Shown here piece by piece: positions 16,971 to 24,407 of a DNA stretch of 46,512 nucleotides. The stretch is from Lachnospiraceae bacterium UBA935 (lineage in GTDB: Bacteria; Bacillota; Clostridia; Lachnospirales; Lachnospiraceae): NCBI GenBank assembly GCA_002293525.1, contig DBDJ01000038.1:1-46512 (forward strand). The letters run 5' to 3'. Numbering within the stretch: the stretch's first letter is position 1; each line of letters opens with the position of its first letter. The notes under the pieces are model-generated. The model was not told the DNA's origin, did not search any database, and worked only from the letters and a program-made list of their open reading frames with translations. Both the position numbers and the translations under genes were made by a program.

Positions 16971-19361
16971 ATGGAACGATATAAGGATAAAAGTGTATCG
17001 GCAGAGGAAAGAGCTGAAGATTTACTGGACAGAATGAGTTTTGAAGAAAAGGCGGCGCAACTTACCGGATATAATCCAGCCTTTTGGTCGAAAGATGATT
17101 TGGAAATCGATTATCCCTATGGGGTTGGCCAGGTTTCCAGTTTTGCAGGGGTGGAGAAAGAGAGTATTGATGAATGGATCTCTTATCAAAAAGAGATACA
17201 GGATAAAATTATGACGCTGTCTCCTCATAGGATACCGGCCCTCTTTCATGTAGAGACACTATGTGGGGTTATGCTGCTAGGTGCAATGAGTTTTCCATCT
17301 GGAATCGGGCAAGCATCGTCATTTGATCCGTCACATCAGAAGGAAGCCGGGGAACTCATTGGCAAGCAGGCGAGAGCATTTGGAACGACTCAGGCTTTTG
17401 CGCCGGTTTTAGATATATCCAGAGACCCAAGATTTGGCAGGCAGGGCGAAACATATGGTGAAGATCCGTGTCTGGCGGCGGCTTTAGGAAGTGCTTATGC
17501 AGAAGGGCTGCAAAGAGGCGGCGTAATTGCCACAGCAAAGCATTTTGTGGGTTATCATGATTCGCAGGGCGGAATTCATGCAGCAGCCTGTGATATACCA
17601 GAGCGGCTCCTGAGAGAAGTCTACGCAAAGCCTTTTCAGGCAGCGATTTCAGAAGCCGGTATGCAGGGAATTATGCCCTGCTACAGTTCAATAAACGCTG
17701 AGCCGGTTTCCGGTTCTAAAAAAATATTAACGACATTGCTGCGGGAAGAAATGGGATTTGAAGGTATTGTTGTATCTGATTATAGCTCTATTCAGGAGAT
17801 GCATGAACGTCAGTATGTCGGTAATTCTTATGCAGAGGCTGGGCTGCGGGCAATTAAAGCCGGTATGGATCAAGAACTCCCTTCTCCAAAATGTTATACT
17901 CTTGAAGCTTTAAACCAATGGAAGGATGATCCCGAATTTATGAGGTGCCTAAATCAGTCAGTGCGCCGAGTGTTATTAATGAAGTTTAAAATAGGATTAT
18001 TTGAATCGCCTTATGCGGCAGAGGGTGAACTGATAAAGCAAACCTTGGCGGATCAGGAAATCAGGAATGCCAGTTTGAAGTCCGCCCGTGAGTCATTGGT
18101 TCTGGTGAAAAATGGCGGGATTCTGCCATTAACAAAAAAGAAACAAAAAATAGCCGTTATTGGGTATCATGGAAATGCTTTACGGGCGATGTTTGGCGGA
18201 TATACGTATATGTCTATGACCGAAAGTCATCTGGGTGCAGTAAATACAATGGCCGGATTTGAGATGGATATGAAGACATACATGCAGCAAAAAAGGGAAA
18301 AATACTTGGGAACAGTAGTAGAAAAAGAGCATCCGGAAGCCGAAAATTATGCAAAATTGAAGGTTCCGGGCATTCATAACCTGTTGGAGCAGCTCAGGGT
18401 ACATGTGCCGGATGCAGAGTTCTCTTATGCCTATGGCTATCCCTTTGCCGGAAATGATTGCAGTAATCACGAGGAAGCTCTTACGACAGCTAAAGAAGCG
18501 GATATTATCCTGATGACAGTAGGCGGAAAATATGGAACCGGTTCAACAGCATCCATCGGTGAAGGAATCGACGCAGTGGATATCAACCTGCCATATTGTC
18601 AGGAAACATTTATTGAGAAAGCAGCAAAGCTGGGGAAACCACTGGTTTTAGTGCATTTTGGCGGGAGGCCGATATCAAGTGACGGGGCGGATCAATATGC
18701 AGATGCCATTCTGGAGGCATGGAATCCCGGTGAATGGGGGAGCAGGGCTATATGTGAGGTGATATTCGGAGACTACAACCCCGGTGGTAAAATGCCGGTA
18801 ACCACACCATATTGTGCCGGTCAGATTCCAATATATTATAACCATCCGAATGGTTCAAGCTACCACCAGAACACCATAAGTGCTTTTACCCGATATATGG
18901 ATTGTCCTCACGAACCAAGATACTATTTCGGGCATGGTCTGTCTTATACATCATTTGAGTACCATGATTTTCAATGTGAAAGCAAAGTGTTGAAAAGAGA
19001 AGAAAAACTTAGGGTAACATTGGAGATTGAAAATAGTGGTATGCGCGATGGTGATGAGGTTGTACAGATATATGTAAGGGACTGCTATGCCAGCATGGTT
19101 CGCCCGGTTGTGGAGCTGGCAGGATTTTACCGGGTTCATCTGAAAGCAGGACAGAAGAAAAAATTAAATTTCACAATGGAACAATCACAATTTGCTTTTA
19201 TGGATGAAAATATGGAATGGAAAGTGGAAGCCGGTGAAATGGAGTTAATGGCAGGATCATCCGTGAATGATATTCGTTTGAAGGAAAAGGTGAATTTTAC
19301 AGAAACCTATACTGTAGAGGGAAAATCAAGAGGATTTTACGCTCAGGTGGAAGAACAGTAG
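16971..19361 (+). CDS. Glycoside hydrolase family 3, likely beta-xylosidase or beta-glucosidase
   Basis: This 796-residue cytoplasmic enzyme has the (beta/alpha)8 domain at about 20-350, containing the substrate-binding KHFVGYHDSQGG and the nucleophile Asp270 in GIVVSDYSS. The alpha/beta sandwich domain spans about 370-640 (LVLVKNGGILPLTKK, GEWGSRAICEVIFGDYNPGGKMPVT), and a fibronectin-III-like domain about 690-785 (NSGMRDGDEVVQIYV). Domain order and length match bacterial GH3 xylosidases/glucosidases. There is no signal peptide. It should release xylose or glucose from the non-reducing end of imported oligosaccharides. The nearby GH43 genes favour xylan-type substrates, but GH3 specificity cannot be read safely from sequence. 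Confidence 0.9.
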   Translation: MERYKDKSVSAEERAEDLLDRMSFEEKAAQLTGYNPAFWSKDDLEIDYPYGVGQVSSFAGVEKESIDEWISYQKEIQDKIMTLSPHRIPALFHVETLCGVMLLGAMSFPSGIGQASSFDPSHQKEAGELIGKQARAFGTTQAFAPVLDISRDPRFGRQGETYGEDPCLAAALGSAYAEGLQRGGVIATAKHFVGYHDSQGGIHAAACDIPERLLREVYAKPFQAAISEAGMQGIMPCYSSINAEPVSGSKKILTTLLREEMGFEGIVVSDYSSIQEMHERQYVGNSYAEAGLRAIKAGMDQELPSPKCYTLEALNQWKDDPEFMRCLNQSVRRVLLMKFKIGLFESPYAAEGELIKQTLADQEIRNASLKSARESLVLVKNGGILPLTKKKQKIAVIGYHGNALRAMFGGYTYMSMTESHLGAVNTMAGFEMDMKTYMQQKREKYLGTVVEKEHPEAENYAKLKVPGIHNLLEQLRVHVPDAEFSYAYGYPFAGNDCSNHEEALTTAKEADIILMTVGGKYGTGSTASIGEGIDAVDINLPYCQETFIEKAAKLGKPLVLVHFGGRPISSDGADQYADAILEAWNPGEWGSRAICEVIFGDYNPGGKMPVTTPYCAGQIPIYYNHPNGSSYHQNTISAFTRYMDCPHEPRYYFGHGLSYTSFEYHDFQCESKVLKREEKLRVTLEIENSGMRDGDEVVQIYVRDCYASMVRPVVELAGFYRVHLKAGQKKKLNFTMEQSQFAFMDENMEWKVEAGEMELMAGSSVNDIRLKEKVNFTETYTVEGKSRGFYAQVEEQ

Positions 19362-19404
19362 CAGAAGCAATAATTAGTGATATCGAGAAAGTGAGGTTTA
19401 ATCT

Positions 19405-21216
19405 ATGGGTCATTATTGTAATCCGGTCAATATTAATTACCGCTATCAATTTCACAAAGAGAGAGACAAAGATAAAGTGGCAGTAGCAAGAGAAGCTGCT
19501 GATCCATCAATGATTTTGTTTAAAGGGAAGTACTATATTTTTGCTTCTATGACATTAGGGGTATGGGTGTCAGACGATATATTAGTGTGGGAAAGCCACC
19601 GGTTACCAGATAATCTGCCGCTATATGACTATGCACCGGATGTGCGTGTCATGGGAGAGTATGTATACTTTTCGGCGTCAAAAAAAGGAGAAATATGCGA
19701 TTACTATCGTACCAAAGATATTTTGAACGGTCCATATGAAAGAATAGAAGGAACTTTTGATTTCTGGGATCCAAATTTATTCTTGGATGAGGATGGCAGA
19801 GTATATTTTTACTGGGGCTGTAGTAATATGACACCAATATGGGGAGTTGAGTTAGACCCTATAACGATGAAACCGCTTGGTGAAAAAAGCGTACTTATTG
19901 TGGGGAAGCCAGAAGAAAATGGATATGAGCGCATTGGGGAAGATCATGATGTGGCCGCTCAGCAGGAAGGAAAAAAAGCAATTCTGAATCAATACATAAA
20001 ACAGTTCGACCCAAATGCTAGCAGTGTTGAGCAGCTTCCGGAGGAGATTCAAGGTATGCTTCGGTCTAATTTTGGAACAGATCCATTTATTGAAGGAGCC
20101 TGGATGGATAAATATCAGGGGAAGTATTACCTGCAATATTCTTGCCCCGGAACAGAATATAATGTGTATGCGGATGGGGTCTATATATCAGATTCACCAT
20201 TAGGTCCGTTTAAATTAGCAAAGAACAATCCTTACTCTTATAAACCGGGCGGGTATATTCCCGGGGCGGGTCATGGCTCTAGCATGAAAGATAAATTTGA
20301 TAATCTGTGGCATGCATCAACCATGCGAATCAGTATGAATCATATATTTGAACGACGGGTAGGTATTTGGCCGGCAGGTTTTGATACTGATGGAGAGCTG
20401 TTTTGTAATCAACGTTATGGAGATTGGCCGATACATGTAGAACAATCAGCAATGGATCCATGGAGAAATCCGGACTGGTATTTATTAAGTTATAACAAAA
20501 AAACCATAGCATCTTCAGCAGAGGAAGGAAAAGGCCCGGAATTTATAGTAGATGAAAATATACAAACATGGTGGCGGGCAGAATCGGAAGAAGCCGGTCA
20601 GTGGCTTGAAATAGATTTAGCTAAAAGTTGTGATGTGCATGCGATTCAGATCAATTTTGCAGATGATATCATAAATGTTCCCGTTCCGGGAGAGATTCGG
20701 GGCACTCTTCAACCACGTTATATTGAGGAGGCTGAGCAGGTAACACAATGGGTATTAGAAGGGTCTGAGGATGGGGAGAGTTATCAAATATTAGAAGATA
20801 AATCGGAGATTAAAAGCTGCCTGCCACATGATTTGGTAGTGATAGAAGAAGGGATAAGATTAAGATATATAAGACTTGTAATTAAGCAGATTCCTTATAA
20901 TCAAAAGCCTTGTATCTCCGGACTGCGAGTGTTTGGAATTTGTGAAGGTAAGAAGCCGGATAAGCTGGAATTTGATTTGGAAAAAGTTGGAGATTTGGAT
21001 ATGGATGTCATAGTTCATACGGATAAATCGAATATTCCGGTAACAGGGTATAATATCCTATGGGGACATTCACCAGAAAAACTTTATCACAGTTACATGG
21101 TATTCGGAAAGTGTAAACAGCGTATTGGTGCATTAGTGAAAGGCGAGACGTATTATGTTCGTGTAGATGCGTTTAACGGTTCGGGAATCACAGAAGGAAA
21201 TGTGCGAAAGCTTTAA
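19405..21216 (+). CDS. Glycoside hydrolase family 43 with discoidin-like and Fn3-like C-terminal domains
   Basis: This 603-residue enzyme has a five-bladed GH43 propeller at about 25-360 with the three catalytic acids visible: Asp33 (ADPSMILFKGKYY), Asp122 (FWDPNLFLDEDG) and Glu230 (PFIEGAWMDKY). Residues about 365-510 resemble an F5/8 type C (discoidin) carbohydrate-binding domain (WWRAESEEAGQWLEIDLA). The last 80 residues look Fn3-like. No signal peptide is present. GH43 enzymes remove arabinose or xylose from arabinoxylan, so this should trim side chains or ends from imported oligosaccharides. It lies in the operon, 43 bases after the GH3 gene with its own GAGG site. Confidence 0.88.
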   Translation: MGHYCNPVNINYRYQFHKERDKDKVAVAREAADPSMILFKGKYYIFASMTLGVWVSDDILVWESHRLPDNLPLYDYAPDVRVMGEYVYFSASKKGEICDYYRTKDILNGPYERIEGTFDFWDPNLFLDEDGRVYFYWGCSNMTPIWGVELDPITMKPLGEKSVLIVGKPEENGYERIGEDHDVAAQQEGKKAILNQYIKQFDPNASSVEQLPEEIQGMLRSNFGTDPFIEGAWMDKYQGKYYLQYSCPGTEYNVYADGVYISDSPLGPFKLAKNNPYSYKPGGYIPGAGHGSSMKDKFDNLWHASTMRISMNHIFERRVGIWPAGFDTDGELFCNQRYGDWPIHVEQSAMDPWRNPDWYLLSYNKKTIASSAEEGKGPEFIVDENIQTWWRAESEEAGQWLEIDLAKSCDVHAIQINFADDIINVPVPGEIRGTLQPRYIEEAEQVTQWVLEGSEDGESYQILEDKSEIKSCLPHDLVVIEEGIRLRYIRLVIKQIPYNQKPCISGLRVFGICEGKKPDKLEFDLEKVGDLDMDVIVHTDKSNIPVTGYNILWGHSPEKLYHSYMVFGKCKQRIGALVKGETYYVRVDAFNGSGITEGNVRKL

Positions 21217-21248
21217 GTGAGCGGCTGCCTGCCTAATGGAGGAAGCAA

Positions 21249-22625
21249 ATGAAGGAATTTAAGGATTGTCGAAACCCGGTGCTGCCCCCGGAATATCATA
21301 TTGCTGATCCGGAGGGGCATGTAATGCCTGACGGCCGTGTCTACATATACGGAAGCTGGGATCAATCAGCAGAGTCTTACTGCAGCAAGAAATATCGGGT
21401 GATTTCATCAGCTAATATGATTGACTGGATGGATCATGACATTTCGTTTGATTCGTCTTTAGTGCCTTGGGCAGGTAATCCGGAAGCACCAAGGTATCCA
21501 ATTGTGGACTGGAATTTTCTTGATCCAACGCCCGGTCTTTTAGAGGTAATCAAAGAGATCCCGATTATTGGGAAAATGCCGAGTAAATTACTAAAGATGA
21601 TATTAAAAAAGATGGGTAAAAATATTGATATTGGCAAATCAGTAAAGGAGCCGAATAATTTATATGCCCCGGATGCGATTCATCGGAATGGTAAATATTA
21701 TCTATATTTCTGTCTAAGTGACTTTAGTGAAGGAGTCGCTGTATCTGAAAATCCCGAAGGGCCTTTTGAAGAGGTATATCATTTGCGTTGCGGAGGAATT
21801 GATCCGGCAGTATTTATTGATGACGACGGGCAGGCCTATTATTTTTGGGGACAGTTTCGGGCAAGTGGCGCGAGGCTGAAGAATAACATGACCGAGTTAG
21901 AGGAGCACTCTATTGTCAGGAATATTGTTACAGAGGAAACCCATGGATTTCATGAAGGAAGTTCCATACGCAAACGTAACGGGATTTATTATTTTGTATA
22001 TCCTTGTATCTGGCGTGACAAACCGACGGCTATGGCTTATGCCACAAGCAGGCACCCGCTTGGTCCATATGAGTATCGGGGGATTATTATTGATAACGCT
22101 GCCTGTGATCCTGCATCATGGAACATTCATGGATCTATTGAAGAAGTTAATGGACAATGGTATATCTTCTACCACCGTTCAACCGGCAAATCCCGCTATA
22201 TGAGGCGGTTTTGTGTAGAACCAATTTACTTTAATGATGATGGAACTATTAACGAAGTAAAAATGACATCCCAAGGTGCCGGCAGACCTTTTGAACTTGA
22301 TGAGTTGCTGGAGGGTTACCGGGCTTGTCAATTATCTGGTGGTGTTTATGTTGATCATAGCCGGCTGGTTAATATTCAGCATGGGGACAAAGTATGTTTC
22401 CGTTATGTGGATTGGAAGGAAGAGCCACGGCAAGTACAGATCAAGGCAAGCGGAAACGGAAAAATCAGGTTACTTTGTGATGGATATGATATCGGCACGG
22501 TTTTCATTCAGGATGGAGATATGATTGCTTCAGAAATAAAAGGACCAGCTGGTACCCATGAAATAGAACTGGAGTTTACCGATACAAGGGGACTCGCGTT
22601 GGAAGGGATCGTGTTCCATAGTTAG
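21249..22625 (+). CDS. Glycoside hydrolase family 43 (xylosidase/arabinofuranosidase)
   Basis: This 458-residue protein is a second, distinct GH43 enzyme. Catalytic acids are placed at Asp20 (YHIADPEGHVMPDG), Asp185 (GGIDPAVFIDDDGQ) and Glu236 (GFHEGSSIRKRNG). A C-terminal beta-rich segment from about 360 (VDHSRLVNIQHGDKVCFRYVDW) resembles a CBM6-like module. It has no signal peptide and is therefore cytoplasmic. A strong site (TGGAGGAAG) precedes the ATG. Sequences with this YHIADPEGH opening are usually annotated as beta-xylosidase or alpha-L-arabinofuranosidase. It is the last intact gene of the operon; a broken rhamnosidase follows. Confidence 0.88.
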   Translation: MKEFKDCRNPVLPPEYHIADPEGHVMPDGRVYIYGSWDQSAESYCSKKYRVISSANMIDWMDHDISFDSSLVPWAGNPEAPRYPIVDWNFLDPTPGLLEVIKEIPIIGKMPSKLLKMILKKMGKNIDIGKSVKEPNNLYAPDAIHRNGKYYLYFCLSDFSEGVAVSENPEGPFEEVYHLRCGGIDPAVFIDDDGQAYYFWGQFRASGARLKNNMTELEEHSIVRNIVTEETHGFHEGSSIRKRNGIYYFVYPCIWRDKPTAMAYATSRHPLGPYEYRGIIIDNAACDPASWNIHGSIEEVNGQWYIFYHRSTGKSRYMRRFCVEPIYFNDDGTINEVKMTSQGAGRPFELDELLEGYRACQLSGGVYVDHSRLVNIQHGDKVCFRYVDWKEEPRQVQIKASGNGKIRLLCDGYDIGTVFIQDGDMIASEIKGPAGTHEIELEFTDTRGLALEGIVFHS

Positions 22626-22700
22626 GCAAACGCAAGGATGATTATGTGTTCATAGCTATCGGATCATAACATGTATGAAAAGCAAGAAATGGAGAATGCA

Positions 22701-23401
22701 ATGCTTAAAATAGTAAAATGTAAATGTGATTCACAAAAAAGCCCATTGGGAATCGATAATCCAAGACCTGATTTCAGTTGGCAAATGCAGTCGGAAGAGC
22801 GGAATGTCATGCAGATTGGATATCGGATTCTGGTGATCAAAAAAGAAACAGAAGAAGTGACAGTATGGGATAGCGGCTGGGTGGACAGCGACGCAGGCAT
22901 TGCTGTGGCCTACTAGGGACAAGGGCTGAATAGCCGCACTGAATATTTATGGAAGGTAGAAATTAAGGATAATCATGGAAGAGAGGCACAATCAGAATGG
23001 AACTGTTTTGAAACAGCTTTCTTAGAGACAGGTGATTGGAAAGCCAAATGGATTACGCCAAATTTGCCGGGTATACCGACGGAAAAGGAATTAAGCCTGC
23101 TTAGAGCATCATTGTTCCCCCCTAAAAAGATACCGCCAATGATTCCTTGTACTTTATTACATAAAGTATTCCGGCTGGGAAAAGGTATAAAGCGTGCCAG
23201 AGTTTACGCAACTGCTCATGGTGTTTATCAGCTTGTTATTAATGGAAAACGGTTAGGGGATGAATATCGTAGGCGGAAATAAGCATCAAAAGGATGTATA
23301 TATTAAGGTGATGATATAGAAGAATATGAGCCGCAATTTACATTTCATGGATTTCGGTATGTCAGGGTGAAAGGGTATCCGGGAAAGGTTGATGTTGATA
23401 A
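22701..23401 (+). pseudogene. Remnant of GH78 alpha-L-rhamnosidase
   Basis: One reading frame shows pieces of a rhamnosidase in order. The N-terminal strand-rich opening is CKCDSQKSPLGIDNPRPDFSW, followed by LNSRTEYLWKVEIKDNHGRE, then TGDWKAKWITP and VYQLVINGKRLGDEY. Last comes EYEPQFTFHGFRYVRVKGYPG, typical of a later GH78 segment. An in-frame TAG at 22914-22916 and TAA at 23280-23282 interrupt it, a large internal stretch is missing, and the catalytic domain is absent. Full-length members exceed 850 residues. The likely start is the ATG at 22701 behind TGGAG. It follows the GH43 gene, so the operon once probably also removed rhamnose. Confidence 0.8.
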
Positions 23402-23617
23402 TTTTACCGCGCGGCAAGGGACAAGGATTTCCAGACCATCGCGCTTCCGGATATGGAAGCGGTGCTGAGAAGCGAAAAAACCCACCTGTATTCCTGCCGG
23501 AGGACGGAGGAAATGCGGAAACGGACAGAAACAGATGCCGTGACCGGGGAGACTACAGTAATCACCGAGAAATGGATGGTCTATACCGTGATCTACAACG
23601 GGGAAGCGCGCTATTGA
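23402..23617 (+). pseudogene. Internal fragment of a conjugative-element protein gene
   Basis: In another frame from the rhamnosidase remnant, about 70 codons can be read without a start: RDKDFQTIALPDMEAVLRSEK through TEKWMVYTVIYNGE, stopping at 23615-23617. The wording resembles extracellular CD1108-type proteins of integrative conjugative elements in Clostridia, recognised from memory only. Both ends look truncated. The junction with the rhamnosidase remnant lies near 23402, so this looks like the scar of an insertion followed by deletion. Confidence 0.4.
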
Positions 23618-23643
23618 AATTTATAACCCAATGGAGGTGGTCG

Positions 23644-23811
23644 ATGATGAAAACAGCTAACTCAATCGAGCAGGAAATCAATCGGATTCGTTTGCATATT
23701 TATGAAGAAACTAAAGATATGAACCCACAACAACGCGCCGAGCGTGTAAACCGGATCGGTGAAGAAGCTACGAAAAAGTATGGATTTAAGCGTGTTGCCA
23801 GAGCTGACTGA
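23644..23811 (+). CDS. Small hypothetical protein (55 aa)
   Basis: This is a short, charged, mostly helical protein (MMKTANSIEQEINRIRLHIY, then a basic C-terminal KKYGFKRVARAD). It has a clear ribosome site, ATGGAGGTGG, about five bases upstream. I do not recognise a function. Small proteins with an EIN-IR-IYE pattern and a KKYG(F/I)K tail occur in Clostridia genomes, often near mobile DNA. An antitoxin-like role is conceivable, but no toxin gene is adjacent. It lies directly after the mobile-element remnant and is followed by a terminator, so it may be cargo left from the same event. Confidence 0.6.
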   Translation: MMKTANSIEQEINRIRLHIYEETKDMNPQQRAERVNRIGEEATKKYGFKRVARAD

Positions 23812-23881
23812 TCTTATTAATAGTCAATATAAATAACCATAATTTAACTAGCTCATCTGCCATGTGTAGAAGGAGTTCCTG

Positions 23882-23910
23882 AAAACGTCTTGTCCTACAG
23901 GGCGTTTTTT
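23882..23910 (+). terminator. Terminator after the small ORF
   Basis: A ten-pair stem, AAAACGTCTT (23882-23891) with AGGGCGTTTT (23899-23908), has G-U pairs allowed and a seven-base loop, ending in TTTTTT. It closes the hemicellulose/remnant region 70 bases after the 55-residue ORF. Confidence 0.65.
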
Positions 23911-24156
23911 GCTGTCTAGTTATATATTTAGGGCGTCGAGTAATCTTAAAAATTTGTTTGATTTTTATATTATAGAGGATTATCAATGCCTTAAAGCTTA
24001 CGGAAAACAGCAGAATTTCTCTTGACTGGAATGTCCCTAACAAATCACATACCCTCCACCACCCAGCAACCCCGTGGCCCACTCAACCATCAACAAGTCG
24101 TTATGTTACACAAAAAACCCATAATCCATACCATTTACCCCCGAAAAAAATTTAAA

Positions 24157-24178
24157 ATGGTGTAAAAATGGTGTAAAA
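24157..24178. repeat. Tandem 11-bp direct repeat, possible stress-regulator site
   Basis: ATGGTGTAAAA occurs twice head to tail (24157-24167 and 24168-24178). The GGTGTAA core recalls the GGTCAAA heptads bound by the heat-shock repressor CtsR. However, two bases differ per heptad and the period is 11 instead of 10, so CtsR binding is doubtful. Confidence 0.4.
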
Positions 24179-24225
24179 CCCCCTAAAATTACATTTTTAG
24201 TAAATATGCACAACGTGAAATTGTC

Positions 24226-24249
24226 AACTTTGCGCCAAGGCGCAAAGTT
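24226..24249. promoter_or_regulatory. 24-bp perfect palindrome upstream of lon promoter
   Basis: Arms AACTTTGCGCC (24226-24236) and GGCGCAAAGTT (24239-24249) are exact reverse complements around an AA centre. It lies about 50 bases upstream of the lon -35. It stands out as GC-rich in an AT-rich stretch, and no run of T follows it closely, so it reads as an operator for a dimeric regulator rather than a terminator. The regulator is not recognised. Confidence 0.55.
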
Positions 24250-24299
24250 TGTTTACAACAGTTTCACAAAATTTTAATAAAAATATTAGCACTCACCCG

Positions 24300-24328
24300 T
24301 TGACTCTGCTGACAACAAGCGCTATATT
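24300..24328 (+). promoter_or_regulatory. Sigma-A promoter for lon-clpB
   Basis: TTGACT (24300-24305) and TATATT (24323-24328) are separated by exactly 17 bases. The 9-base element TTAGCACTC at 24286-24294, identical to one arm of the HrcA CIRCE operator, lies just upstream. A degenerate second arm overlaps the -35/spacer. Only the left arm is intact, so HrcA control is possible but weakly supported. Confidence 0.65.
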
Positions 24329-24407
24329 CATATTATAGGGCAGTGCACCATGCATAACCGTCCCTTTACCAAAACCAACCAGCCACACCCAACAAGGAGG
24401 TAACACC

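Larger units (their letters stand above)
23911..24407. promoter_or_regulatory. Control region upstream of lon-clpB
   Basis: This is about 500 bases without a convincing gene. The left part (23911-24150) shows nothing recognisable. From 24154 on there are a perfect 11-bp tandem repeat, a 24-bp perfect palindrome, a half-CIRCE-like element and a sigma-A promoter, listed separately. The ribosome site AAGGAGGTAA lies just before the lon start at 24408. Confidence 0.6.

Noticed and set aside
22914..22916. In-frame TAG in the GH78 frame as a recoded or read-through codon
   Set aside because: A second in-frame stop, a missing catalytic domain and fusion to unrelated coding sequence show plain decay; no recoding signal is seen.
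23389..23811. A 140-codon open frame joining the remnant region to the small ORF
   Set aside because: Its first two thirds read as out-of-frame translation of the mobile-element fragment; only the last 55 codons have a ribosome site and protein-like sequence.
24286..24312. Functional CIRCE operator for HrcA
   Set aside because: Only the left arm TTAGCACTC is intact; the right arm CTCTGCTGA matches GAGTGCTAA at five of nine positions. Kept only as a possible relic within the control region.
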